Shown in pieces: positions 8,434 to 17,432 of a stretch of 64,000 bases of DNA. Position 1 is the first letter of the stretch; every line of letters starts with the position of its first letter. The DNA is from Flavobacteriales bacterium. Lineage in GTDB: Bacteria; Bacteroidota; Bacteroidia; CAIKAF01. The translations under genes and the position numbers were made by a program. The DNA is taken from contig JANWKT010000008.1 in NCBI GenBank assembly GCA_025451235.1, positions 248,001 through 312,000 of the forward strand, written 5' to 3'. The notes below the pieces were generated by a model, which was not told the DNA's origin, did no database searches, and saw only the letters and a program-made list of their open reading frames with translations.

Positions 8434-8620
8434 TTAAGGGGCCCTGTACCCAGACCTGGCCGAGCCCCATTCCGGATAGTTATCCGGGCAGCATTCCTTC
8501 TCCCCGGCTTTTCTGCCGGATATTCCAGGTACATTGCCACCCCTGGGGCAGTGCAAGACGGTTGAAAGTTCAACGAAACCTTGAACATCGAACGTCCGGC
8601 CACGCCGCCCCAAAATATAA
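8434..8620. repeat. GC-rich structured intergenic element
   Basis: This divergent intergenic stretch is much richer in G+C than its surroundings and is full of inverted repeats: CCGGATA GT TATCCGG near 8473-8488, CCGGGCAG with CTGCCGG, and TTGC..CCCC with GGGG..GCAA. It ends in GTTGAAAGTTCAAC (8561-8574) and CCTTGAACATCGAACG, close to a copy at 25577-25592. Open frames on its minus strand lack recognisable protein features. It looks like a dispersed palindromic repeat or a structured RNA. Confidence 0.5.
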
Positions 8621-8630
8621 GAAGGATTGC

Positions 8631-8638
8631 TACATTTG
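8631..8638 (+). promoter_or_regulatory. Predicted -7 box for ftcD
   Basis: TACATTTG is an exact match to TAnnTTTG, 18 bases before the chosen ATG of the formimidoyltransferase gene. It supports the start at 8657 over the longer frame from 8627. Confidence 0.55.
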
Positions 8639-8656
8639 ACCAACAAAAATACATCC

Positions 8657-10336
8657 ATGAAACGCTTAATTGAATGTGTTCCGAATTTCTCTGAAGGCAG
8701 AGATCAGCATATCATCGATAAAATAGCCGCCTCCATTATGTCGGTGGATGGCGTAAAACTATTAGATGTTGATCCCGGAAAGGCCACGAATCGAACAGTG
8801 ATGACCATGGTAGGTGAACCTGAACGTGTGATCGAAGCTGCTTTCCAGGCCATTAAAACAGCCAGCGAATTGATCGATATGTGCAAACATACCGGCGAGC
8901 ATCCACGGATGGGAGCAACCGATGTATGCCCATTGGTACCTATTAGTAATGTTACCATGGAAGAATGCGTTGGTTATGCCCATCAATTGGGAGAAAGAGT
9001 AGGAAAAGAATTAGGGATCAGTGGCTATTTTTATGAGTCTGCAGCAAAAAATCCGCAACGAAAAAACCTGGCAGATATTCGTGCCGGCGAGTATGAGGGA
9101 TTGGCCAAAAAAATAGTGGATCCTCATTGGAAGCCCGATTTTGGTCCGGCCACCTTCAACTCAAAATGTGGCGCAACCGTTATTGGAGCACGTAATTTTT
9201 TGATTGCCTATAATATCAATTTAAATACTACCAGCACCCGTCGTGCCAACGCTATTGCTTTTGATGTAAGAGAACAGGGAAGAGTAAAAACGGATGCCAA
9301 TGGAAAAAATATATTGGATAGCAACGGAGAACCCATTCGAATTCCTGGAACTTTAAAATCAGTAAAAGCCATTGGTTGGTTTATTGAGGAATATGGAGTG
9401 GCACAAATCTCAATGAATTTAACGGATGTAACGGTAACCACTGTACATCAGGCATTCGACGAGGTTTGTAGCAAAGCTCTGGCTCGTGGGATCAGAGTAA
9501 CCGGGTCTGAATTGGTGGGCTTGATCCCTTTACAATCCTTATTGGATGCCGGAAAATATTTTTTACAAAAGCAACAACGAAGTATTGGAGTTCCGGAAAG
9601 CGAGCTCATAAAAATCGCTGTAAAATCTTTAGGTCTGGATGAGTTAAAACCTTTTGATCCCCAGAAAAAGATCATTGAATATTTGATCAGGGATGAAGCG
9701 GATAAGAAACTGGTGTCGATGTCGGTCGAAAAATTTGCGGATGAAACATCTTCCGAATCACCTGCACCGGGTGGAGGTTCGGTAGCTGCTCTGTGCGGAG
9801 CGATGGGAGCATCCCTGGCAACTATGGTGGCTAATTTATCTTCACACAAACGAGGATGGGATGAGAAATGGGAATTCTATAGCAACTGGGCTGAAAAGGG
9901 TCAGCAACTCAAGAACAAACTCATCCACCTGGTGGATGAAGATACGGCAGCTTTTAATAGGATCATGGCTGCATTTCAATTACCTAATAACTCGGATCAG
10001 GAAAAAAAATCCAGGAAGCAGGCCGTTCAGGAAGCTACCAAATATGCTACCGAAATTCCTTTTTTGGTGATGCAAACCATTTTTGAAAGCCTGGAGATCA
10101 TAGAGACAATGGCTAAGGATGGAATGAAATCGTCCATTAGTGATATAGGGGTGGGAGCTCTTTGTGCACAAGCTGGTGTTGGAGGGGCTTTCCTGAATGT
10201 AAAGATCAATGCTGCAGGTTTGGAAGACAAATCATTTGCCACAGATATGTTGGCCAAAGGGCAGAAAATAGCAGATGCTACCCAGAAACAGGTAGAAAAT
10301 ATTTTGACCATAGTGAATCAAAAAATCGGTGTTTAA
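8657..10336 (+). CDS. ftcD: Bifunctional glutamate formimidoyltransferase / formimidoyltetrahydrofolate cyclodeaminase
   Basis: A 559-residue cytoplasmic enzyme of histidine catabolism. The N-terminal transferase (about 1-330) moves the formimidoyl group of formimidoylglutamate to tetrahydrofolate; the C-terminal cyclodeaminase (about 354-555) then releases ammonia to give methenyl-THF. Visible signatures are IECVPNFSEGRD at the N terminus, HTGEHPRMGATDVCPLVPI, and the cyclodeaminase loop SPAPGGGSVAALCGAMGASL. The fused form is as in animals and many Bacteroidota. The start MKRLIECVP is standard for the family. No hut genes are adjacent, so the rest of the pathway must lie elsewhere. Confidence 0.93.
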   Translation: MKRLIECVPNFSEGRDQHIIDKIAASIMSVDGVKLLDVDPGKATNRTVMTMVGEPERVIEAAFQAIKTASELIDMCKHTGEHPRMGATDVCPLVPISNVTMEECVGYAHQLGERVGKELGISGYFYESAAKNPQRKNLADIRAGEYEGLAKKIVDPHWKPDFGPATFNSKCGATVIGARNFLIAYNINLNTTSTRRANAIAFDVREQGRVKTDANGKNILDSNGEPIRIPGTLKSVKAIGWFIEEYGVAQISMNLTDVTVTTVHQAFDEVCSKALARGIRVTGSELVGLIPLQSLLDAGKYFLQKQQRSIGVPESELIKIAVKSLGLDELKPFDPQKKIIEYLIRDEADKKLVSMSVEKFADETSSESPAPGGGSVAALCGAMGASLATMVANLSSHKRGWDEKWEFYSNWAEKGQQLKNKLIHLVDEDTAAFNRIMAAFQLPNNSDQEKKSRKQAVQEATKYATEIPFLVMQTIFESLEIIETMAKDGMKSSISDIGVGALCAQAGVGGAFLNVKINAAGLEDKSFATDMLAKGQKIADATQKQVENILTIVNQKIGV

Positions 10337-10383
10337 CGTTTGTATATGTTAGGCGGGCTGTAATTTTTAGGGAGAATCATACC

Positions 10384-12678
10384 ATGTTGAAGAAGTTCAT
10401 ATCGCATCCTACGTCTCGAGGAATTATCTATTTCTTCCCTTTTCAATTACTCATGTTGCATTTGCAGCGTAACCAGGTACTTCTTCTCATTTGGATCGTT
10501 GTTTTTGGATTTGTAAGTAATCGGGTTGGAGTTGGACTAGGGATTTCCTATTTATTTATTGTACCAGAATACCTGGGGCAGGTGAGTACCTATTCATACG
10601 CCCTGGTTGGTTTTGCATTGGGTGGGTTTATGACCGCATTCAATGTATCCAGTTATGTGATCAACAGCCATCGATTTACTTTTTTGGCCACCCTTAAACG
10701 ACCCTTTATTAAATACTGTTCCAATAATTTTATTATTCCATCAACTGTATTAATTGTTTACTTATTTAATATTTACCATCACTTAAGGTATTATGAATTG
10801 ATGCAACCATGGCCAATATTATTGAATATGGTAGCATTTTTAGGGGGCACGCTGGCGTTTATTTTATTATCCGCATTATACTTTCAATTACTCAATAAAG
10901 ACTTTAAAAATATTTTTGGCAAATCGGCCGATGAAGACGAAGGCTCAACCCTGGCCATGCTAACTTCTTTTAAACTGGGTATTTTCAGGCGTCATTTCAT
11001 TTCTCAGGTTACACGCAGAAGCAAATACCGGGATGAATGGCCAGTAGAAACTTACCTTTGTAATATTGGCCGTATCTCACGTTGTAAAAAAACAGAACAT
11101 ATTGACAGGGCTAAATTGTTAATGGTGTTCCAACAAAACCATATCATGGCTTCTATTTTTGCCATCCTGGTTTTTGCTTCCTTGATCTTACTGGGGGTTT
11201 TCAGGGAAAATAAATATTTTGAGCTACCGGCGGCAGCCAGTTTACTTTTGCTGGGTACTATGGGAATGATGGTAGTTGCCGCTGTTCACTTTTTTATGAG
11301 AGGCTGGTCCACTGTATTTTTTATCGGAATTGTTTTTGCATTGAATTGGCTTTCGATGCATAGTAACTTTAGGGCCATTAATTATGCATATGGATTGGAC
11401 TACGAAAAACCAGCTATTTATGATCCTGAAGCGATGACGAAAGAAATACGGGAAAGTGGGTGCATGGAAAAAGACATCGCTTATCACGAAGAGATCCTGA
11501 ACAACTGGAAGAAAAAGGCTTATGTTAATCCAACGATTTCATCCAAACCTAAAATTGTATTTATCAATTGCAGTGGAGGAGGATTAAAATCGGCCTTATG
11601 GACCTTTTATTGTATCCAGGTTTCTGATCATCAACTGCAAGGGAAATTACTGCAAAATACTGTGCTTATCACCGGTTCATCAGGTGGAATGATAGGAGCC
11701 TCTTATCTACGCGAATTGTATTTGCAGCAGCAGATGGGAGTGATCGACAATATCTATGATCCGAAGTGGAGTGAGAATGTGTCAAAAGATATGTTGAATC
11801 CAATTGCCACTTCCATGGCATTGAACGATCTTTTCCTCCGATGGCAGCATTTTACCGAAGGGAACTATACATATCCTAAGGATCGGGGTTATGCCTTCGA
11901 GCGAAAATTAAATGAAAACACGAACTATGTTCTCGATAAAAGATTAGGGGATTATACCGAGCCGGAAAGAAATGCCATTATACCGATGATGATGTTTTCC
12001 CCTTCTATTACAAACGATGCCAAGAGACTCATTATCTCCAGTCAACCTGTTTCTTTTATGAGTTATAACAATACAGCCGACAATCGTCACGCCTATATTG
12101 AGAACATTGAATTTACCAGGTTGTTTAAGAATCATAATCCTTATAACCTGAAATTTACCTCTGCAATCCGGATGAACGCAACCTTTCCTTATGTGCTGCC
12201 GGTAGTTTCATTGCCCAGCAGCCCGTTACTTGAAATCATGGATGCCGGTATGAGGGATAATTACGGAACCCGAACGTCGATGCAATATATTTTTCATATG
12301 CGTAAGTGGATCAACGAGAATACCAGTGGAATCGTAATGATCCGAATCTTTGACGGAAAAAGGGTGAACTATGAGAAGCAAAGAAATACTTCTTTGTTGC
12401 AGGACCTGGTATCTCCATTAGGTGGATTAGTGGGAAATGTAAGCAAGATCCATTTGCAGGAAAACGACCAGTTGATACAAATGATCGATGAAGTAGTAGA
12501 TGTTCCGGTAGATGTGGTCGAATATAGATTGGGAGAGGTGATCAAAGACAAGGAAATATCCATGAGTTTTCACCTCACTCCAAGAGAGAAGCAAAGGTTG
12601 ATCGCTGCGTTTGACGATGATAAGATCAAGCTCGAAATAGAGCATTTAAGGGAGATCTTCCTGAACGGTAAAAAGTAG
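10384..12678 (+). CDS. Membrane-embedded patatin-like phospholipase
   Basis: A 764-residue protein with a multi-pass N-terminal membrane region (roughly residues 15-360, about seven to eight hydrophobic segments) fused to a patatin-like lipid acyl hydrolase domain. The oxyanion-type glycine run SGGGLKSALW lies near residue 395, the nucleophile elbow TGSSGGMIGAS (GxSxG) near 430, and the catalytic Asp in DAGMRDNYG near 619. Patatins cleave acyl chains from phospholipids. The ATG at 10384 is chosen because codons upstream overlap the end of ftcD in another frame. It follows ftcD by 47 bases. The domain call is good; membrane topology is approximate. Confidence 0.8.
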   Translation: MLKKFISHPTSRGIIYFFPFQLLMLHLQRNQVLLLIWIVVFGFVSNRVGVGLGISYLFIVPEYLGQVSTYSYALVGFALGGFMTAFNVSSYVINSHRFTFLATLKRPFIKYCSNNFIIPSTVLIVYLFNIYHHLRYYELMQPWPILLNMVAFLGGTLAFILLSALYFQLLNKDFKNIFGKSADEDEGSTLAMLTSFKLGIFRRHFISQVTRRSKYRDEWPVETYLCNIGRISRCKKTEHIDRAKLLMVFQQNHIMASIFAILVFASLILLGVFRENKYFELPAAASLLLLGTMGMMVVAAVHFFMRGWSTVFFIGIVFALNWLSMHSNFRAINYAYGLDYEKPAIYDPEAMTKEIRESGCMEKDIAYHEEILNNWKKKAYVNPTISSKPKIVFINCSGGGLKSALWTFYCIQVSDHQLQGKLLQNTVLITGSSGGMIGASYLRELYLQQQMGVIDNIYDPKWSENVSKDMLNPIATSMALNDLFLRWQHFTEGNYTYPKDRGYAFERKLNENTNYVLDKRLGDYTEPERNAIIPMMMFSPSITNDAKRLIISSQPVSFMSYNNTADNRHAYIENIEFTRLFKNHNPYNLKFTSAIRMNATFPYVLPVVSLPSSPLLEIMDAGMRDNYGTRTSMQYIFHMRKWINENTSGIVMIRIFDGKRVNYEKQRNTSLLQDLVSPLGGLVGNVSKIHLQENDQLIQMIDEVVDVPVDVVEYRLGEVIKDKEISMSFHLTPREKQRLIAAFDDDKIKLEIEHLREIFLNGKK

Positions 12679-12806
12679 TAGAATGCACTAATTGCTGACC
12701 ACCAGTCAATTACCCTTTTTGAGATTTACATTTTATTCATATTTCCTTGTTCATTTCTTCATCTGTTAGGGATGCAATATCTGCTTAGCTATAACGATAT
12801 TGTAGT

Positions 12807-13607
12807 ATGTTTATTCCCGTAAAAATATCACCCATCGCCGACCTTGATCTGCGCTTGAGTATACCCACCGGTTTTGATTATGAGCTTGACTGGATGCCTT
12901 CATCCGGAGGTGTTGTTTTTTTAGACAATAGAAAAATTATTTTGCCTCAAGAAGAGGACAATTCCATTCTGAATCTCACTTATAAAAAATGTGCCAAGTA
13001 CTTTTTACAACCCACGGGAATGGAGGTTCGTATCAAAAGTTATGACCTGAAGTATCCCGAACATATTGCGGCAGCCATCATTATAAAAGAAACTGCTAAG
13101 AGGTTCCGTTATTCGGATGAATGGGCTATAGGTGTTTTCGAAAAAATATTTGCAGGAAATGTTTTTGATCATGCTGCCAGTTATATCTATGCCATTTTAA
13201 GGGAAAACGAAGGAGAATATTTTTTCAACGAAGTGGATAATTCATTGCAATATGCTCAACTGCTGAAAGACCAGGGAAAACTCATTCTAAGGGTTGATAA
13301 ACCTTTCGAAATTAAAAGCAATGAGATCGAAAAGGAAAAACTTCTACAGATTTTAAGTAAGAACCATCAAATAAACTGGATCACCTTTCTTCATGATATG
13401 CATTTGTTGACGAACAGCAAAAAAATGAACGAGTTCCTCGATGAATTAAGGGCCCATGAGTTGACCACCCTGGTATTGCCGGCTACCGATGGTTGGAATT
13501 ATTTAATAATTGTCTACTTTTATCAACATAAATCCAAAGGGATGCAAGAGGTGATCGAAAAACTCTATCAAAAATACCTCGGTCAGCCTGTTGTATTTGT
13601 AGGTTGA
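12807..13607 (+). CDS. Conserved-looking cytoplasmic protein of unknown function
   Basis: A 266-residue soluble protein with no signal peptide, membrane segment or motif that I recognise. Hydrophobic and charged residues are evenly mixed, consistent with an alpha/beta globular fold. It ends ten bases before the 2-hydroxyacid dehydrogenase gene and reads in the same direction, so the two very likely form an operon; a role in the same small-molecule pathway is possible but unproven. Two Pro/Gly-rich N-terminal motifs (IPTGFDYELDW and MPSSGGVVFLD) may form a binding loop. Confidence 0.72.
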   Translation: MFIPVKISPIADLDLRLSIPTGFDYELDWMPSSGGVVFLDNRKIILPQEEDNSILNLTYKKCAKYFLQPTGMEVRIKSYDLKYPEHIAAAIIIKETAKRFRYSDEWAIGVFEKIFAGNVFDHAASYIYAILRENEGEYFFNEVDNSLQYAQLLKDQGKLILRVDKPFEIKSNEIEKEKLLQILSKNHQINWITFLHDMHLLTNSKKMNEFLDELRAHELTTLVLPATDGWNYLIIVYFYQHKSKGMQEVIEKLYQKYLGQPVVFVG

Positions 13608-13616
13608 GTAATATCC

Positions 13617-14555
13617 ATGAAAATTTTATTTGTAGACACTGTACACCCATATTTAGAAGAGAAACTTACCGAAAAGGGTTTTGATATTTCTCATTTTACT
13701 TCTTTTGATAGGGAAAAATTTATTTCCATTGCCGGTAACTATGATGGATTTATTATCCGAAGTAAATTTATGCTGGATAAAAACATGCTGGACCATTGCA
13801 AGCAGTTAAAATTTATTGCCCGTGCCGGTGCAGGTATGGAAAATATTGATGTTTCCTATGCACAAAAATTGGGAATCGAATGTTTCAACAGTCCTGAAGG
13901 GAATAGGGATGCGGTAGGGGAGCAGGCCATCGGTATGTTGCTGATGTTATTGAATCATTTAAAGAAAGCAGATATCGAAGTAAGGCAAGGGGTTTGGATC
14001 AGAGCAGAAAACAGAGGGCATGAACTCATGGGAAAAACCATTGGATTAATTGGCTATGGAAATACGGGTTCTAAGTTCGCAAAGAAACTTTCCGGTTTCG
14101 AATGTGAGATATTGGTATATGATAAGTATAAAGGAGAGATCAAAGACCCATTCGTGAAAAATGTGAAAATGGAGGAGATCTTCGAAAAAGCTGATATCTT
14201 AAGTCTACACATCCCTTTAACCGAGGAAACCTATTATCTGGTAAACGAAGATTTTATTTCTAAATTCAAAAAACCTATTTATATGATTAATACATCACGA
14301 GGCAAGAATTTGAATACCTCCGACCTGGTGAAAGCACTCCAATCAAAAAAAGTATTGGGAGCATGCCTGGATGTATTGGAATATGAATCCGATTCTTTTG
14401 AGCATATGAATATTGCGAAAATGCCTGAGCCTATACAATACCTATTAAAAGCAGATAATGTGATTATTACTCCACATATTGCCGGCTGGACCCATGAATC
14501 AAATTATAAAATGAGTTACCATCTCGCCGAGAAGATATTGGCCAAATTTAGTTGA
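13617..14555 (+). CDS. D-isomer-specific 2-hydroxyacid dehydrogenase (phosphoglycerate dehydrogenase-like)
   Basis: A 312-residue NAD-dependent oxidoreductase. The Rossmann motif GYGNTG is at 146-151, with D169 as probable NAD-selecting acidic residue. Catalytic candidates are R228 in NTSRGKN, E255 in LDVLEYE and H287 in TPHIAGW. The length equals short-form D-3-phosphoglycerate dehydrogenases (first step of serine synthesis), with no C-terminal ACT domain, but glyoxylate or hydroxypyruvate reductase activity cannot be excluded. It lies ten bases after an unknown gene and probably shares its transcript. Confidence 0.87.
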   Translation: MKILFVDTVHPYLEEKLTEKGFDISHFTSFDREKFISIAGNYDGFIIRSKFMLDKNMLDHCKQLKFIARAGAGMENIDVSYAQKLGIECFNSPEGNRDAVGEQAIGMLLMLLNHLKKADIEVRQGVWIRAENRGHELMGKTIGLIGYGNTGSKFAKKLSGFECEILVYDKYKGEIKDPFVKNVKMEEIFEKADILSLHIPLTEETYYLVNEDFISKFKKPIYMINTSRGKNLNTSDLVKALQSKKVLGACLDVLEYESDSFEHMNIAKMPEPIQYLLKADNVIITPHIAGWTHESNYKMSYHLAEKILAKFS

Positions 14556-14559
14556 GCGA

Positions 14560-14772
14560 TTATTTACCAATCAGGTTTAAAAAAGAGATAATGGCTGGAG
14601 CAACCACTCTAGGTTGTTGCTGAAGCATTTTTACTTTTTGCACCGGATTATATCCAGCTCGTGTAGAGCCGGCAAATTGGTTGAGCCAGAAAGAGCATTG
14701 GGCCACTACTACAACCAGCAATACTCCTACTAAAATCTTGAAGAACCGAAGCTGTTTTTTAACGTTTTCCAT
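14560..14772 (-). CDS. Small single-pass membrane protein
   Basis: A 70-residue frame encoding a short cytoplasmic N terminus (MENVKKQLRFFK), one strong hydrophobic helix (about 13-28, ILVGVLLVVVVAQCSF) and a positively charged tail. It ends four bases from the convergent dehydrogenase gene. The clean transmembrane design and intergenic position suggest a real gene, but no homologue comes to mind and it could be spurious. Confidence 0.5.
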   Translation of the reverse strand: MENVKKQLRFFKILVGVLLVVVVAQCSFWLNQFAGSTRAGYNPVQKVKMLQQQPRVVAPAIISFLNLIGK

Positions 14773-15259
14773 TTGCTTTTATAATATGACGCACCAGGTT
14801 GTTAAATGTTACTTCAAATCTAAATTTTATTTAAAAACCAACCTAGAAAAAAATGGAATAGTTATTAAATATCTGATTGTTAATAATCTAGCCTTGCCCG
14901 GTCTGGGTCACCAAAGATGGGATTTTAGTCATATGGCTTCGATTTGGCTTATTATTTGGGCGAATTCAACAAAGGGGCCTCCATGCTATAAATATGGGTT
15001 TATGTGCTGGCAGTACTTTTTATAGTAAATAAGAAAAGTGGAAAACTGAGGTTTTCACTTTTTCTGTAGCGTAATGTTAATAGTTATTTCAAATCTAAAT
15101 TTCCTTTAAAAAGAAATTTGACCCAAAAATGCTTGCATCGTATAAAACAGTTGATTATAAAAATGGAAATATAAATCGAACTTACTAAGTCTTGTTAAGG
15201 TTCGATTTCGTGTTTATTTTAGTTAGTAACTTGGATTTGCTAACCATTACAAAACATGA
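14773..15259. other. Long divergent intergenic region with direct repeats and hairpins
   Basis: No convincing gene is present. A 37-base imperfect direct repeat (14801-14837 and 15076-15112, 32 matches, shared core TTCAAATCTAAATTT) brackets about 240 bases. Inside lies a terminator-like hairpin at 15034-15063; after the second copy there is another hairpin, AAATCGAAC at 15173-15181 with GTTCGATTT at 15200-15208. An open frame on the plus strand (14681-15025) shows no protein-like features. Confidence 0.5.
15034..15063 (+). terminator. Terminator-like hairpin in a divergent region
   Basis: AAAAGTGGAAAAC pairs with GTTTTCACTTTT (one bulged G), followed by a T run. No recognised gene reads into it from the left, so it may end a small RNA or be a relic. 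Confidence 0.5.
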
Positions 15260-17017
15260 ATGAAAGTTACTATACCAAGTTTCCAAAACAAACCCTTTTC
15301 GCCCTCCAAAAGAACTTCCCCCCAATTATTTGCCATTTTTACATGTCTTCTGTTAAGCATTCATGCTGGATCTTCCCAAAATCTAACCTGGGCTAAAAAC
15401 CTGGTGAGTTCCAATTCTTTTTCCAACGTAACCTCCATGGCGGTTGATATCAACAGCAACGTATATCTTGCAGGGATCTTTAATGACACGGTCGACTTTG
15501 ATCCCGGACCAGCCGTACACAAGGTGTATGGAAACAATAGCGTATTCATTTTAAAAATTGATTCAGCGGGAAATTATATCTGGTCGAGGACATTCGATAC
15601 AGGAACGGCTAGTAGCATTTCAACCCGGGTCGAGGTGGATTTATCAGACAATGTTTACCTGGCCGGTAATTTTACTGATACAGTAGATTTTGATCCGGGA
15701 ATTGGTGTTTTTCATCTTATTTCTTCTTCTTACGACATGTTTGTATTGAAGCTGGATGCTTCCGGAAGTTTTGATTGGGTGAAAAGCATTCAATCCACCA
15801 ATATAATTCCATGGAGTATGGATGTTGATGCAAATGGAAATATTTATCCGGCGGGAAGTTTTTCCGGACAGGTTGACTTTGATCCTGGACCTGATACAAC
15901 TGCACTGACTGCTGTGGGTTCGAACGGATTTATTTTAAAATTTGATACGGATGGAAATTATATATGGGTAAAAGAATTTCAGGCAGCATCCTCCGCTATT
16001 AATTACTCGATCTCAATTGATAATTCTGGAAACATCTATACTGCTGGCCGCCTTTTTGGCGCAGTTGATTTTGATCCGGGTATAGGATCTTATATCCTGA
16101 TAGATACGGCCAAACCGGTATATATATGTAAACTGGATCCTTCAGGTAACTTTTTATGGGCTACCAGTTATAAGGCCGATTTCAGTTTGGGAAATTTGCC
16201 ATATATACAAGCAGATCCTACGTCTGGAGTATTAATTACCGGATCTTTTCTGTCAACGGTTGACTTTGATCCAGGAGTAGGTATCCATCACCTCAGTTCT
16301 AATGGTGGAGCAGATGTATATTTGATGAAACTCAATAACGATGGGACCTTTGCATGGGCAAAAAGCATCGGAGGTTCGGGAGATGATGAAGGAAATGCGG
16401 TGGCAATTGGTTTAAATGGAAATATTCATGCAACTGGTTTTGCTTTCGGAGGATTGATCGATTTTGATCCGGGAGCTTCTGCCTTTCATATCAATTGTGG
16501 CTTTGGAACTGCCTATATGTTATCCCTTAATCCGAACGGTGATTTTATATGGGCCGGTGCCAACACGCAGACAAGTTCGGGCTTTTCAAAAGGAAAGTTC
16601 ATTCTTTCGGATTATGAGAACAATATTTGTGCTGCCGGTCAATTCAATGGATTTGTTGATTTCGATCCAGGATCTGGAGTGTTTGAAATGTCGAACCAGT
16701 TTGGAAGTGGGGTGGGTGAAATATATGTACAGAAATTAAGTGCTCCCAACACCATCGGTCTAAGTCCGAATGAAAATACATCAGGGATACAACTTTATCC
16801 TAATCCCGTGGTGGATTTTTTAAACATTCATTTTAATGCAGAGCAATCCACGATGGATATCATGGTTTATAATGAAACAGGTCAGATCATTTTAAGAAAC
16901 TCCAGCTTTCATGGTCAAGATTGCAGATTGGATTTTCGTAACCTCACCAGTGGAATTTATTTTATCAGGATGGAAACTGCTAGGGGAGTAGAGTCCTGGA
17001 AAATAGTTAAACAGTAA
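15260..17017 (+). CDS. Seven-repeat beta-propeller protein with T9SS type A sorting domain
   Basis: A 585-residue secreted protein with an N-terminal signal region (residues about 20-40, ending GSSQN). Seven copies of a VDFDPG motif (once IDFDPG), each near KLD-x-G-x-F/YIWA-type strands, are spaced about 55-65 residues apart, consistent with a seven-bladed SBBP-type propeller. The C-terminal 75 residues form a type A sorting domain (LYPNPVVDFLNIHF, YNETGQIIL, LTSGIYFIRM, WKIVKQ). Function is probably surface binding; the repeated Asp-rich loop could bind calcium. A strong terminator follows at 17040-17067. Confidence 0.87.
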   Translation: MKVTIPSFQNKPFSPSKRTSPQLFAIFTCLLLSIHAGSSQNLTWAKNLVSSNSFSNVTSMAVDINSNVYLAGIFNDTVDFDPGPAVHKVYGNNSVFILKIDSAGNYIWSRTFDTGTASSISTRVEVDLSDNVYLAGNFTDTVDFDPGIGVFHLISSSYDMFVLKLDASGSFDWVKSIQSTNIIPWSMDVDANGNIYPAGSFSGQVDFDPGPDTTALTAVGSNGFILKFDTDGNYIWVKEFQAASSAINYSISIDNSGNIYTAGRLFGAVDFDPGIGSYILIDTAKPVYICKLDPSGNFLWATSYKADFSLGNLPYIQADPTSGVLITGSFLSTVDFDPGVGIHHLSSNGGADVYLMKLNNDGTFAWAKSIGGSGDDEGNAVAIGLNGNIHATGFAFGGLIDFDPGASAFHINCGFGTAYMLSLNPNGDFIWAGANTQTSSGFSKGKFILSDYENNICAAGQFNGFVDFDPGSGVFEMSNQFGSGVGEIYVQKLSAPNTIGLSPNENTSGIQLYPNPVVDFLNIHFNAEQSTMDIMVYNETGQIILRNSSFHGQDCRLDFRNLTSGIYFIRMETARGVESWKIVKQ

Positions 17018-17039
17018 TTTTTTTCATCACTATAAAGAG

Positions 17040-17067
17040 ATAAGGGGAGGAGTCCCCTTATTTTTTT
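17040..17067. terminator. Bidirectional terminator between convergent genes
   Basis: TAAGGGGA (17041-17048) pairs with TCCCCTTA (17053-17060) across a GGAG loop, followed by seven T. It overlaps the stop region of the minus-strand gene at 17058. Confidence 0.88.
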
Positions 17068-17402
17068 CCAATAATCCTTCTGAACATTCGTTTCTCGAAT
17101 TCCCAGAAGAACTTGAACTGCCCAAATATAAATCCATACAACAGGAGGATCAGGTTATAAATAGGCAGGATCAATACCCAATACAGGATACTCACCCAGG
17201 TAGGAATGTCTCCGGTTGGAAACAGTAAATGGAATAAAGGTCTTTTAAGAAGAGCAACGGTAGTTCCTGTGCAAGCAAATACAAGTAAAATGATAAACAC
17301 CTGGAAAGCACTTTTTACTTTCCATCGGCTCTTAAGCTTTTCTATCCATACCGGTGATTGTTTCATTCTTGTTATTTCGGTCTTCATCGTCAATGATCGC
17401 AT
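17058..17402 (-). CDS. Small membrane protein, DUF6787-like
   Basis: A 114-residue protein with two long hydrophobic helices (about 32-53 and 70-95) and basic ends. The pattern KLKSRWKVKSAFQVFIIL, then FACTGTTVALLKRP, then FGQFKFFWEFEKRMFRRI resembles a small Bacteroidota membrane family (DUF6787 as I recall it), whose function is unknown. The second methionine (MKTEITRMK) is a possible start. It follows the PD40 lipoprotein gene by 30 bases on the same strand, so the two could be co-transcribed. Confidence 0.65.
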   Translation of the reverse strand: MRSLTMKTEITRMKQSPVWIEKLKSRWKVKSAFQVFIILLVFACTGTTVALLKRPLFHLLFPTGDIPTWVSILYWVLILPIYNLILLLYGFIFGQFKFFWEFEKRMFRRIIGKK

Positions 17403-17432
17403 CCGATTTAATATCGGATGTTAAATTACAAA

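Noticed and set aside
8394-8658. Open frames on the minus strand in the deiminase-ftcD gap
   Set aside because: They follow GC-rich palindromes, have unnatural Cys/Arg/Gly-rich composition and no family features; better explained as repeat DNA.
14681-15025. Plus-strand open frame of 114 codons
   Set aside because: It overlaps a small minus-strand membrane protein gene and shows no signal, domain or plausible composition.
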